Shown: in pieces, positions 25,005 through 33,634 of the stretch | How the letters are laid out: each line of letters begins with the position of its first letter | Position numbering within the stretch: position 1 is the stretch's first letter | NCBI RefSeq assembly: GCF_019972155.1 | Contig: NZ_BOVL01000019.1 | Span: 227,466-291,465, forward strand | From: Bradyrhizobium sp. RD5-C2 | Lineage (GTDB): Bacteria; Pseudomonadota; Alphaproteobacteria; Rhizobiales; Xanthobacteraceae | Direction of reading: 5' to 3' | DNA length: 64,000 nt | The notes under the pieces: model-generated | What the model was told of the DNA's origin: nothing | The model's database searches: none | What the model saw: only the letters and a program-made list of their open reading frames with translations | Translations under genes and position numbers: made by a program

Positions 25005-27413
25005 TCACGCCCGCAGCGTGCCGCCGGTCTTTTTCGTCACCTCGGCGACGACCTTGGCGGCGACGGCGTCGATCTCCTGGTCGGTCATCGTCTTCTCGCG
25101 CGGCTGGATCGTCACGGCGATTGCGATCGACTTCTTGTCGGGATCGATGCCCTTGCCCTCATAGACGTCGAACACGGTCACGTCGGTGATCAGCTTCTTG
25201 TCGACATTCTGCGCCGCGCGGACGATGTCGCCGGCCTTGACGCTGCGGTCGACGATGAAGGCGAAGTCGCGCGACACCGGCTGGAATGCGGAGAGCTCCA
25301 GCACCGGCTTGGCGCGGGTCGCCCTCTGCTTGCCTTGCGGGATGCGCTCGAGGATCACCTCGAACACGATCATCGGACCGTCGGCGCCGAGCGCCTCGGC
25401 CACGCGGGGATGCAGTTCGCCGAAATATCCGAGCACGTTCTGCGGGCCGATCTGGATGGTGCCGGAACGTCCCGGATGCAGCCAGGCGGGACCGCCCGGC
25501 ACGATCTGCAGCGCCTGCATCGGCGCGCCGGCAGCCGCCAGCACGGCAAAGGCGTCGGCCTTCGCATCCATCGCATCCGCCGTTGTCGCGCCGGTCCAGT
25601 GCCGCCCGATCCCCTTCGATGAAGCGTAGCCATGGCGTACGCCGGAGGCGGCCACGAGCTGGTCCTCGGGCTTGTCGCCGCGGAACACCTGGCCGACCTC
25701 GAACAGCGCGACGTCGGGAGTGCCGCGGTTGATGTTGGCCTGAGCCGCCCCGACGAGGCCGGGCAGCAGGCTCGGCCGCATGTCGGAGAGATCGGTTGCG
25801 ATCGGGTTGGCGAGCACGAGCTCGCTCTGGCCGCCGCCGAACAGTTTTGCCGCGTCATTGGTGATGAACGACCAGGTCACGGCCTCGACCATGCCGCGGA
25901 CGCCGAGCGCGCGCTTGGCGCGGCGGGTGCGCTGCTGCATCGGCGTCAGCACCGGCTTGCGCGGCTCCTCGCCGCGGTCGAACGGCGTCATCGGCACCTT
26001 GTCGACGCCGACGATACGCACGATCTCCTCGACGATGTCGGCCTTGCCCTGCACGTCAGTGCGCCAGGACGGGACCGCGACCTTCACGACGGGGCCGTTG
26101 CCGGCCAGCATGAAGCCCAGCCGGGTGAGGATCAGCTTCACCTCGACCAGCGGCACCTCGATGCCGGCAAGGCGCTTGACCTCGCTGAGCGGGAAGTCGA
26201 TGACGCGATCCTCGCCGAACTGCTTACCGACCACGACGTTCTCGGACGGCGTGCCGCCGCACAGCTCCAGCACCAGTCTGGTCGCGAGCTCGAGCCCGGG
26301 CACCATGAAGGCCGGATCGACGCCGCGCTCGAAGCGGTAGCGCGCGTCCGAATTGATGCCGAGTTTGCGGCCGGTCTGCGCGATGTTGATCTCGTTCCAG
26401 AGCGCCGATTCGATCAGCACGTCGGTCGTGTTGTCGTCGCAGCCCGAGGCCTCGCCGCCCATGATGCCGGCGAGCGATTCGACGCCGTGCTCATCGGCGA
26501 TCACGCAGACATTGCCGTCGAGCGTGTAGGTGCGGCCGTCGAGCGCAAGCAACGTCTCGCCATCTTTCGCGCGGCGGACGGTGAGGTTGCCCTGCACCTT
26601 CTTCGCGTCGAACACGTGCAGCGGACGCGCGCGGTCGTAGGTCATGAAGTTGGTGATGTCGACCAGCGCGTTGATCGGGCGCAGGCCGATCGAGGTCAGC
26701 CGCTTCTGCAGCCATTCCGGCGACGGACCGTTCTTCACGCCGCGCACCAGCCGCAGCGCGAAGCCCGGACACAGCGTGGCGTCCTCCACCTTGACCTGGA
26801 CCGGGCAGGGGAATTCGCCCTTGATTTGCTTGATGCCCGGGTCCTTGAACTTACCCATGTCGGCGGCGGACAGATCGCGCGCGATGCCGTGCACGCCGGT
26901 GCAGTCCTGCCGGTTCGGCGTCAAATTGATCTCGATGACGGGATCGCCGAGCGCGGCCCATTCGGCATAGCCCTTGCCGAGCGGCGCATCCGCCGGCAGC
27001 TCCATGATGCCGTCGTGGTCTTCCGAGATCTGCAGTTCGGCCGCCGAGCACAGCATGCCGCGGCTCTCGACGCCGCGGATGGTGCCGACGCCGAGCGTGA
27101 TGTCCTTGCCGGGGATGTAGGTGCCGGGCGGTGAGAACACGCTGATCAGCCCCGCCCGCGCATTCGGCGCACCACACACCACCTGCACCGGCGCACCGCC
27201 GTCGCCGGTGTCGACCATGCAGACGCGCAGCCGGTCGGCATTCGGATGCTGCTCGGCCGAGATCACGCGCGCGATGGTGAACGGCGCGAGCGCCTTCGCC
27301 TTGTCCTCGATGTTCTCGACCTCAAGCCCGATCATGGTGAGCTTGTCGGCGAGCTTGTCGAGCGGCTCGTCGGTCTCGAGATGTTCCTTCAGCCAGGAGA
27401 GGGTGAACTTCAT
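25005..27413 (-). CDS. pheT: Phenylalanine--tRNA ligase beta subunit
   Basis: An 802-residue subunit, normal bacterial length. It contains the N-terminal tRNA-binding OB fold (about residues 40-150, LRVCMVDTGDG and VVCGAPNARAG), the B3/B4 editing domain, B5, the catalytic-like core (GKADIVEEIVRIVGVDKVP) and the C-terminal ferredoxin-like anticodon-binding domain (FQPVSRDFAFIVDRSV). With PheS it forms the alpha2-beta2 enzyme charging tRNA-Phe. Its ATG at 27413 overlaps the stop codon of the small DUF559 gene that separates it from pheS. Confidence 0.97.
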   Translation of the reverse strand: MKFTLSWLKEHLETDEPLDKLADKLTMIGLEVENIEDKAKALAPFTIARVISAEQHPNADRLRVCMVDTGDGGAPVQVVCGAPNARAGLISVFSPPGTYIPGKDITLGVGTIRGVESRGMLCSAAELQISEDHDGIMELPADAPLGKGYAEWAALGDPVIEINLTPNRQDCTGVHGIARDLSAADMGKFKDPGIKQIKGEFPCPVQVKVEDATLCPGFALRLVRGVKNGPSPEWLQKRLTSIGLRPINALVDITNFMTYDRARPLHVFDAKKVQGNLTVRRAKDGETLLALDGRTYTLDGNVCVIADEHGVESLAGIMGGEASGCDDNTTDVLIESALWNEINIAQTGRKLGINSDARYRFERGVDPAFMVPGLELATRLVLELCGGTPSENVVVGKQFGEDRVIDFPLSEVKRLAGIEVPLVEVKLILTRLGFMLAGNGPVVKVAVPSWRTDVQGKADIVEEIVRIVGVDKVPMTPFDRGEEPRKPVLTPMQQRTRRAKRALGVRGMVEAVTWSFITNDAAKLFGGGQSELVLANPIATDLSDMRPSLLPGLVGAAQANINRGTPDVALFEVGQVFRGDKPEDQLVAASGVRHGYASSKGIGRHWTGATTADAMDAKADAFAVLAAAGAPMQALQIVPGGPAWLHPGRSGTIQIGPQNVLGYFGELHPRVAEALGADGPMIVFEVILERIPQGKQRATRAKPVLELSAFQPVSRDFAFIVDRSVKAGDIVRAAQNVDKKLITDVTVFDVYEGKGIDPDKKSIAIAVTIQPREKTMTDQEIDAVAAKVVAEVTKKTGGTLRA

Positions 27414-27856
27414 GACGATGACTTCTCCGGTCCCCTCTCCCGCTTGCGGGGGAGGGTCAGGGTGGGGGCTCTCTCCGCGATGGCAGCGGCGATTGTTTCA
27501 AGGACGCCTGCGCGGTTCGTCATGACGTCGAGATTGTTGAAGCGAAGCACTTTGAAGCCTTTCGCTTCAATGATGACTGACCGCGCGGTATCGGCGCGTT
27601 CGCCTTCGTCCGAAAAGTGTGGACCGCCGTCGAGCTCAATCACCAGCCTCGCCGCGTGGCAGACGAAGTCAGCGATGTAGTTGTCGATCGGCACCTGACG
27701 GCGGAAGGTTGCGCTGTTCAGGCGATTGCCTCGCAGCTCCGACCAGAGGATTCGCTCCACGTCGGTGGAGTTCTTGCGAAGTGCACGGGCATTAGAACGC
27801 AGTCTCTGCGAGACTTTCCAATCCGGATGCTCTGGATCGACCATCGGCAGCCCCAT
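27410..27856 (-). CDS. DUF559 domain-containing protein (VSR/endonuclease-like fold) between pheS and pheT
   Basis: A 148-residue protein (or 144 from the ATG at 27844). The core RNARALRKNSTDVERILWSEL-type helix, FRRQVPIDNYIADFVC, LVIELDGGPH and VLRFNNLDVM are the DUF559 signature; the Asp/Glu residues correspond to a PD-(D/E)XK-type or VSR-like nuclease centre. Activity of the family is not established. The last 20 or so residues (APTLTLPRKRERGPEK) are encoded by one arm of an inverted repeat that frames the gene, and its TGA overlaps the pheT ATG. It looks like an insertion within the pheST operon. Confidence 0.88.
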   Translation of the reverse strand: MGLPMVDPEHPDWKVSQRLRSNARALRKNSTDVERILWSELRGNRLNSATFRRQVPIDNYIADFVCHAARLVIELDGGPHFSDEGERADTARSVIIEAKGFKVLRFNNLDVMTNRAGVLETIAAAIAERAPTLTLPRKRERGPEKSSS

Positions 27857-27903
27857 TGTGGAGAGACCCCCACCCCAGCCCTCCCCCGCAAGCGGGAGAG
27901 GGA
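27433..27903. mobile_element. Inverted-repeat-bounded unit carrying the DUF559 gene
   Basis: The left arm at 27433-27475 begins CCCTCTCCCGCTTGCGGGGG. The right arm at 27861-27903 is its near-perfect reverse complement and ends GCAAGCGGGAGAGGG. The outer ends therefore match in the orientation of terminal inverted repeats, with about 385 bp of DUF559 coding sequence between them. There is no transposase and no obvious target duplication, so mobility is an inference. Confidence 0.55.
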
Positions 27904-27960
27904 GTTCGACCGTTCGCGGCGATGGAATCTTCGTATCCATGCGTGCACGCCCTATCCATT

Positions 27961-28017
27961 CCCTCTCCCGCTTGCTGGGGAGGGTCAGGGAGGGGGCTCT
28001 CTCCGCGATGGAAGCGG
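27961..28017. repeat. Third copy of the DUF559-flanking repeat
   Basis: This 57-base segment beginning CCCTCTCCCGCTTGCTGGGG is a direct repeat of 27433-27489 with three mismatches, including the downstream GGGGGCTCTCTCCGCGATGG part that the right inverted arm lacks. It ends 10 bp from the pheS stop codon. The DUF559 gene is thus flanked by direct as well as inverted copies. Confidence 0.85.
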
Positions 28018-28026
28018 GAGTTGTAT

Positions 28027-29115
28027 TCACGTACTCAACCCCCCCGCGATGGTCGGGATGTCGAGCGGCTTGAAGCCGTAGTGGTTGAGCCAGCGGATGT
28101 CGTTCTCGAACAGCTGGCGGAGATCGGCGATGCCGTATTTCAGCATCGTGATGCGGTCGAGGCCCATGCCCCAGGCAAAGCCCTGGTAGACGTCGGGATC
28201 GATGCCGCAGGCGCGCAGCACGTTCGGGTGCACCATGCCGCAGCCGAGAATCTCCATCCAGTCCTCGCCCTCGCCGAAGCGAATCTCGCCCTTGTCGCGG
28301 CGGCACTGGATGTCGACCTCGAGCGACGGCTCGGTGAACGGGAAGAACGACGGCCGGAACCGCATGTTGATGTGGTCGACCTCGAAGAACGCCTTGCAGA
28401 ACTCGTGGAGGATCCATTTCAGGTGGCCGAGATGCGAGCCCTTGTCGATCACGAGGCCTTCGACCTGATGGAATTGCGGCGTGTGCGTCGCATCCGAGTC
28501 GATGCGATAGGTGCGGCCCGGGCAGATGATGCGGATCGGCGGCTTCTGGCTCAGCATCGTGCGCACCTGCACCGGCGAGGTGTGGGTGCGCAACAGCATG
28601 CGCGAGCCGTCCTGCTTCGGATTGAAGAAGAAGGTGTCGTGCATCTCGCGAGCGGGATGGCCGATCGGGAAATTCAGCTTGGTGAAATTGTAATCGTCGG
28701 TCTCGATGTCGGGACCTTCGGCGATCGCAAATCCCATATCGGCGAAGATGGTGTTGACCTCATCGAACACCTGGCTCAACGGATGGATACGGCCGGTCTC
28801 CGCCGGCGCTTCGCGTAGCGGCAGCGTGACGTCGATGGTCTCGGCGGCGAGCCGCGCATCGAGCGCGGCCGCTTTCAGCACGTCGCGCTTTGCTGCGAGC
28901 GCCTGCGTCACCGCGTCCTTGGCGAGGTTGATCTTCGCGCCTTCGGTCTTGCGCTCCTCCGGCGACATCTTGCCGAGGGTCGCGAGAAGCGCCGAGATTG
29001 AGCCCTTCTTGCCGAGCGCCGAGACGCGCACCGCCTCGAGGGCGGCCTCGTCAGCGGCCGAGGCGATCTGGTCGAGGATGGATGTTTCGAGCGTTGCGAG
29101 GTCGGACACGGTCAA
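28027..29115 (-). CDS. pheS: Phenylalanine--tRNA ligase alpha subunit
   Basis: A 362-residue class II synthetase alpha subunit. The N-terminal coiled-coil (about residues 1-90) is followed by HPLSQVFDEVNTIFADMGF, motif 2 (LLRTHTSPVQVRTM, RTYRIDSDATH) and motif 3 (GLDRITMLKYGI). It forms the catalytic subunit for Phe-tRNA synthesis. The operon reads pheS, DUF559, pheT, with about 170 bp between pheS and the DUF559 start filled by repeats. Confidence 0.97.
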   Translation of the reverse strand: MTVSDLATLETSILDQIASAADEAALEAVRVSALGKKGSISALLATLGKMSPEERKTEGAKINLAKDAVTQALAAKRDVLKAAALDARLAAETIDVTLPLREAPAETGRIHPLSQVFDEVNTIFADMGFAIAEGPDIETDDYNFTKLNFPIGHPAREMHDTFFFNPKQDGSRMLLRTHTSPVQVRTMLSQKPPIRIICPGRTYRIDSDATHTPQFHQVEGLVIDKGSHLGHLKWILHEFCKAFFEVDHINMRFRPSFFPFTEPSLEVDIQCRRDKGEIRFGEGEDWMEILGCGMVHPNVLRACGIDPDVYQGFAWGMGLDRITMLKYGIADLRQLFENDIRWLNHYGFKPLDIPTIAGGLST

Positions 29116-29125
29116 TTCCTGCGCT

Positions 29126-29167
29126 GAGCATGATCCGGCGGGAAAGAGCCGGCTTCCGAACCATGCG
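29126..29167. repeat. Intergenic palindrome of the GCATGA family
   Basis: GAGCATGATCCGGC pairs with GCCGGCTTCC...CATGC in an imperfect hairpin just upstream of pheS. Related elements are at 2797-2872 and 48033-48072. On the minus strand it would lie in the pheS leader. Confidence 0.55.
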
Positions 29168-29305
29168 CCAAAATTCGGCTGGGTTGTCGCCGCCCGAAGG
29201 CCGTAACGTCAAGCAAAAAGCCGGTCATTTCGGGCTTGTGGCCGGGAGCATTGAACCCCGCGCGGAGGTCGGGCTACCCAAGGGGAGTTCAAGGAGACCC
29301 ACGCG

Positions 29306-29716
29306 ATGTTGCTGCGATCTTGCCTGGCCGTGCCGTCGGTCCTGTTCACGCTCGCCACGGCGCAAGCCGCGACCGAGGAATGTCCCGCCAAATCGACCCA
29401 GATGGACGACATCATCGCGGTGCTGGAGCAGGCGCCGAGCTGCAACCGCGCGATGAAGATCTTCGAGGCGTGCGAATACGGCGCCAGCGGAGACGTCCAG
29501 TTCGGTGCCGTGGTCGAGAAGAAATGCGAGGCGGACTTCCTGTCCGGCCTCAAAGGCGCGCCGAAACGGACGTACCAGCACGAGATGCAGGTCTGCGACC
29601 GCAAGTACCGGAATGAATCCGGCACCATGTATATCTCGTTTACGGCGTTCTGCCGGGCGCAGGTCGCCCAGCGCTATTCGCAGAAGGCGCTGAAAGCGGG
29701 CTCCAGAGCCCGCTAG
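29306..29716 (+). CDS. Hypothetical exported protein, cysteine-rich
   Basis: A 136-residue protein not assigned to a family. A hydrophobic N-terminus (MLLRSCLAVPSVLFTLATAQAA) looks like a Sec signal with cleavage after AQA, followed by a mature domain with six Cys (CPAK, SCNR, EACEYG, KKCEAD, QVCDRK, TAFCRA) that may form disulfides in the periplasm. AAGGAG precedes the ATG. It is divergent from pheS and converges on rplT with only 2 bp between stops. Confidence 0.75.
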   Translation: MLLRSCLAVPSVLFTLATAQAATEECPAKSTQMDDIIAVLEQAPSCNRAMKIFEACEYGASGDVQFGAVVEKKCEADFLSGLKGAPKRTYQHEMQVCDRKYRNESGTMYISFTAFCRAQVAQRYSQKALKAGSRAR

Positions 29717-29718
29717 GA

Positions 29719-30078
29719 TCAGGCGGCCAGCGCGGCCTTGGCCTTCTCGGCGATCGCCTGGAACGCAACCGGCTCGTGGATCGCGAGGTCCGACAGCACC
29801 TTGCGGTCGACGACGACGCCCGACTTGGAGAGGCCGTTGATGAACACGCTGTAGGTCATGCCGAACGGACGGACCGCGGCGTTGATGCGCTGGATCCAGA
29901 GCGCGCGGAACGTGCGCTTCTTGCGCTTGCGGTCGCGGAAGGCGTACTGGCCGGCCTTTTCGACGGCCTGCTTGGCGGTGCGGATGGTGTTCTTGCGGCG
30001 GCCGTAATAGCCCTTGGCGGCCTTGAAGACTTTCTTGTGCTTGGCGTGAGAGGTCACACCGCGTTTGACGCGAGACAT
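29719..30078 (-). CDS. rplT: 50S ribosomal protein L20
   Basis: A 119-residue, highly basic protein with the family start MSRVKRGVTSHAKHKKVFKAAKGYYGRRKNTIRTA (abbreviated here as MSRVKRGVTSHAKHKK) and FRALWIQRINAAVRPFGMTYSVFI. L20 binds 23S rRNA early in large subunit assembly and in many bacteria represses its own operon. It is the last gene of infC-rpmI-rplT. Confidence 0.98.
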   Translation of the reverse strand: MSRVKRGVTSHAKHKKVFKAAKGYYGRRKNTIRTAKQAVEKAGQYAFRDRKRKKRTFRALWIQRINAAVRPFGMTYSVFINGLSKSGVVVDRKVLSDLAIHEPVAFQAIAEKAKAALAA

Positions 30079-30155
30079 GACTGAAATCCTTGAGATCTAG
30101 AAGAAGTGACGGGGCGCCGCGCGAGACGCGGCCGGGTTCAAGCGGAGGAGCGCGA

Positions 30156-30356
30156 TCAGGCGTTCGGCAAGAAGTACTTCTTGACGTTGTCGCCGTCGGT
30201 CTTGAACAGCACGCGGGTGCCGCGGAGCTGACGGATCTGCTTCTTCGTCCGCTTGATCATGCCGTGGCGCTTGCCGCGCTGAGCGTGCATGACTTTGCCA
30301 GTGGCAGTCACCTTGAAGCGCTTTTTAGCGCCCGACTTGGTCTTCAACTTGGGCAT
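30156..30356 (-). CDS. rpmI: 50S ribosomal protein L35
   Basis: A 66-residue basic protein beginning MPKLKTKSGAKKRFKVTATG and containing GKRHGMIKRTKKQIRQLRGT, diagnostic of L35. A GGAGAG box precedes the start. It lies 77 bp upstream of rplT and 293 bp downstream of infC; the infC-rpmI gap contains a terminator-like hairpin, so rpmI-rplT may have its own promoter or be attenuated. Confidence 0.98.
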   Translation of the reverse strand: MPKLKTKSGAKKRFKVTATGKVMHAQRGKRHGMIKRTKKQIRQLRGTRVLFKTDGDNVKKYFLPNA

Positions 30357-30576
30357 TTAGCTCTCCTGTCGCCCAACACGAATATCGCCCAAAGAGGCGT
30401 TCGGCCGGCTAAAATGCTCGTTAGAGCGTTGAAAGTGCTATGGTTTTTTCCGAATTGAAAGAACCTGCACTGAACGTCGCCACGGCAGCCCTTGATCAGC
30501 CGGGCGGCGAAGGCCCGGCTTATGACAGAGGATCGGCCATTTTGCAACGTCTTGCGGCCGGGAACCGGCGCCATCC

Positions 30577-30616
30577 GGGCTACGAAAAGAAACGGCCCGC
30601 CAGAGGTTCTGACGGG
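30577..30616 (-). terminator. Rho-independent terminator-like hairpin downstream of infC
   Basis: On the minus strand GCCCGTCAGA and TCTGGCGGGC pair with one mismatch around an ACC loop (30594-30616), followed by CGTTTCTTTTCG. It lies 34 bp after the infC stop and would partly end infC transcripts before rpmI. Confidence 0.65.
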
Positions 30617-30649
30617 CTGTCCCATTCTCAACAAAGCGACGAATTCGAA

Positions 30650-31189
<540 letters not shown>

Positions 31190-31417
31190 GGGTAACTCTC
31201 CAAAGTTGTGAAAGGGAAGGCGGATATTTTGAAGCAAGACGCTGCGACGGGCAAGCGAACTCGCTCTTTTACGCGGCAAAACCGTCAATTGCGAGGCATT
31301 TTAGCCACGCCGGGCACATATAGCCGGCACATCTGCTCTGCAAGGCGGGCCTGTCGCCGTTGACCGGTGCCGCGCGACGATTGAAAAGCAGATCTCTGAC
31401 ATGCGAGTGACCGAACC

Positions 31418-32233
31418 ATGAGCCAAACCACCGCATCCGAGCAGGAACCCGCCTTCATCGAGGTCGGCGAGGGCCGCGGAGCACGCCGGATCGCAGTGCG
31501 CGCCCGTCCGGGCGGCGGCCCCGGCAGCGCAAGTGGCGCGCCCGGCCTGGTCTGGCTCGGCGGCTTCAAGTCCGACATGACCGGCACCAAGGCGATCGCG
31601 CTCGATGCATGGGCCGCCGAGCATGGCCGCAGCTGCGTCAGGTTCGACTATTCCGGTCACGGCGAGTCCAGCGGCGAGTTCGCCGACGGCACCATCGGCC
31701 GCTGGCTCGAGGAGAGCGTCGCGGTGTTCTCGCAGTTCTGCCGCGGGCCGCAGGTCGTGATCGGGTCCTCGATGGGCGGTTGGATGGCGCTGCTGTTGGC
31801 GCGCGAGATCATGCGTCGCGGGAACGCGAAGGCGCAGCTCGCCGGCCTCGTGCTGATCGCGCCGGCGCCCGACTTCACCGAGGAATTGATGTGGAAGGGT
31901 TTTTCGCCGGAGATCCGCGCCGAGATCGAGACCAAGGGCGTGTGGCTCAGGCCATCCGAATATGGCGACGGCTCGCCCTATCCGATCACCCGCAATCTGA
32001 TCGAGGAAGGCCGCAACCACTTGCTGCTCGGCAGCAAGATCGACGTCGGCTGCCCGGTGCGCATCCTGCAGGGCGCGCAGGATCCTGACGTGCCGTGGAA
32101 GCACGCGTTTGCGCTGGTGCATCGGCTGCCGGCCGAGGACGTGGTGCTGACCATGATCCAGGATGGCGATCACCGCCTGTCGCGTCCGCAGGACATCGCG
32201 CGGATCATCGCCGCGGTGGCGGAGATCGGTTAA
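31418..32233 (+). CDS. Alpha/beta hydrolase
   Basis: A 271-residue alpha/beta-fold hydrolase. The nucleophile elbow is VIGSSMGGWMALLL (GSSMG with Ser), the oxyanion region is VWLGGFKSDMTGTKA, and a late QGAQDPDVPWKHA and DGDHRLSRPQD provide the Asp and His of the triad. No signal peptide. Such proteins resemble the mammalian abhydrolase-10 (mycophenolic acyl-glucuronide esterase) group; natural substrate unknown. It is divergent from infC and followed after 23 bp by a SnoaL-like gene. Confidence 0.9.
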   Translation: MSQTTASEQEPAFIEVGEGRGARRIAVRARPGGGPGSASGAPGLVWLGGFKSDMTGTKAIALDAWAAEHGRSCVRFDYSGHGESSGEFADGTIGRWLEESVAVFSQFCRGPQVVIGSSMGGWMALLLAREIMRRGNAKAQLAGLVLIAPAPDFTEELMWKGFSPEIRAEIETKGVWLRPSEYGDGSPYPITRNLIEEGRNHLLLGSKIDVGCPVRILQGAQDPDVPWKHAFALVHRLPAEDVVLTMIQDGDHRLSRPQDIARIIAAVAEIG

Positions 32234-32256
32234 GCTCCCTGCAGAGGGAGAAGCCA

Positions 32257-32724
32257 ATGAACACAACAAGCATGCTGCGCGCGTTCTGCGACGCGGTCGA
32301 GCAGCGCGACGGCAAGGCCTTCGCAAGTCTCTTCACCGAGGACGGCGTCTATCACGACGTGTTCTACGGCGCGTTCGAGGGTCACGCCAAAATCGCCGAG
32401 ATGATCGACGACTGGTTCTACCGGACCGCGACCGATTTCCGCTGGGTGATGCACGATCCCGTCAGCGACGGCGCGACGCTCTACGCGCGCTACACGTTCA
32501 GCTACCGCTCGACCCTGCCGGAAGCCAAGGGCGCGCGTGCGATGTTCGAAGGCGTCGCGATCATGCGGCTGCGCGATGGCAAGATCACGGAGTATCACGA
32601 GGTCGCCAATACCGCGCCGGCCTTCGTCGATCTCAACTTCGCGCCGGAGCGGATCGCCAAGATCGTCGGCAAGCAGGGCGCCGCGCTGCGGGCGCGGCCG
32701 GAGATGAAGCGGCATTTGGCTTGA
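32257..32724 (+). CDS. SnoaL/NTF2-like domain protein
   Basis: A 155-residue protein. FCDAVEQRDGKAFASLFTEDGVYHDVFYGAFEGHAKIAEMIDDWF is the standard opening of the cone-shaped NTF2-like fold (shown as pattern: RDG, LFTEDGVYHD, G-F-G), followed by MRLRDGKITEYHEVAN. Family members include ketosteroid isomerases, cyclases and binding proteins. The ATG at 32257 follows GAGGGAGAAGCC. It probably shares a transcript with the upstream hydrolase. Confidence 0.85.
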   Translation: MNTTSMLRAFCDAVEQRDGKAFASLFTEDGVYHDVFYGAFEGHAKIAEMIDDWFYRTATDFRWVMHDPVSDGATLYARYTFSYRSTLPEAKGARAMFEGVAIMRLRDGKITEYHEVANTAPAFVDLNFAPERIAKIVGKQGAALRARPEMKRHLA

Positions 32725-32745
32725 GCTAAGCCGCAGTCTCTTCAT

Positions 32746-32788
32746 CGTCATTCCGGGCTCGCGCCAAGAGGCGCGCCCCGGAATGACG
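32746..32788. terminator. Palindrome acting as likely bidirectional terminator
   Basis: Arms CGTCATTCCGGG (32746-32757) and CCCGGAATGACG (32777-32788) are perfectly complementary, with an inner GCGCC/GGCGC stem. It lies between the convergent SnoaL-like and thioesterase genes. There is no T-run, so it could equally be a REP-type repeat. Confidence 0.6.
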
Positions 32789-32802
32789 ACGGTGAAGAGG
32801 GC

Positions 32803-33600
32803 CTACGGCGGCGGCGGATTGCTCATCGGCTTGCGCTGGGCGAGCGCCGCCACGGTGGACGTGCCGATTGGGCCCTGCTCGTCATAGAGCCAGCATTCGC
32901 CGATCGCGATGCCGTCGCTGGCGTGATGGTTGACGACCTCGAAGCCGATCCAGTTGCTCACCGGCAAGCGGTGCAGATAGATCGTGACGTCGCTGTTGAT
33001 GTAGCCGAGGCCCTGGTCGCCTGCGTTGGCGAAGGGGCTGGCGAAATCCGCGCCGGTCGCGACATGGACGAACGGCGTCATCTTCACGCCCCCGACGAGC
33101 TCGCGGACTTCGCTCATCCAGAGCCTGCGCGCGCCGAGCGAGCCCATGTGGCCGACAATCGGCCGCGTCTCCCATTTGCCGTTCATGCCGAGCCTCGGAT
33201 CGGCCGGCTTCGGAATGTCCGCGGGTGCCGGCACCTGCCAGTTCGGCGGCGACCACACATTGCCGGGCGCATTTTCCGTCCTGCGCAACAACTGGCAGGA
33301 GGCGCGCGCCATGCTGGTGCCGCCGGAGACGAACTCGGCCTCGATCACCTTGATGCGGAGCCCGTCGCGCACGACCTTCGTCGTCACCTCGACCGGCGTC
33401 GTGATGTTGGGCAGCCGAAACATGTCGACCGTGAGCCGCGCCGGGACGAAATCATCGGAGCCGTGGCGCTCCTCGATGACGAAGCCCAGCAGCCCGATCA
33501 CGACGCGGCCGTGCATCGATTCCGGGCTCCACGGTCCGTTCGCAACTGACGTCGGCATGAAGCCGTCGCCGTGTCTGGTGAAGAAGGGCTGGTTTGTCAT
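32803..33600 (-). CDS. Acyl-CoA thioesterase domain protein (hotdog fold)
   Basis: A 265-residue double-hotdog protein. The N-terminal half contains GPWSPESMHGRVVIGLLGFVIEE and FVPARLTVDMFRLPN, the C-terminal half ends YLHRLPVSNWIGFEVVNHHASDGIAIGECWLYDEQG. This is the TesB-like/4HBT_3 group that hydrolyses acyl-CoAs. The ATG at 33600 was chosen since the family sequence begins there. It lies 34 bp downstream of queG on the same strand. Confidence 0.85.
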   Translation of the reverse strand: MTNQPFFTRHGDGFMPTSVANGPWSPESMHGRVVIGLLGFVIEERHGSDDFVPARLTVDMFRLPNITTPVEVTTKVVRDGLRIKVIEAEFVSGGTSMARASCQLLRRTENAPGNVWSPPNWQVPAPADIPKPADPRLGMNGKWETRPIVGHMGSLGARRLWMSEVRELVGGVKMTPFVHVATGADFASPFANAGDQGLGYINSDVTIYLHRLPVSNWIGFEVVNHHASDGIAIGECWLYDEQGPIGTSTVAALAQRKPMSNPPPP

Positions 33601-33634
33601 GGTTGTCGACCATGACGGGAACGGCGCGATGAAA

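Noticed and set aside
25632..27134. A 500-codon open frame on the plus strand opposite pheT
   Set aside because: Antisense of pheT codon third positions; no recognisable domain, and pheT is certain.
27433..28017. CRISPR-like spacing of the three repeat copies
   Set aside because: Copies are in mixed orientation with unequal spacers, one of which is a gene; no cas genes are present.
27410..28417. The 335-codon frame that runs from pheS sequence through the repeats into the DUF559 gene
   Set aside because: Only the part from 27856 matches DUF559; the upstream codons are antisense-type readings of pheS's own end and repeat sequence.
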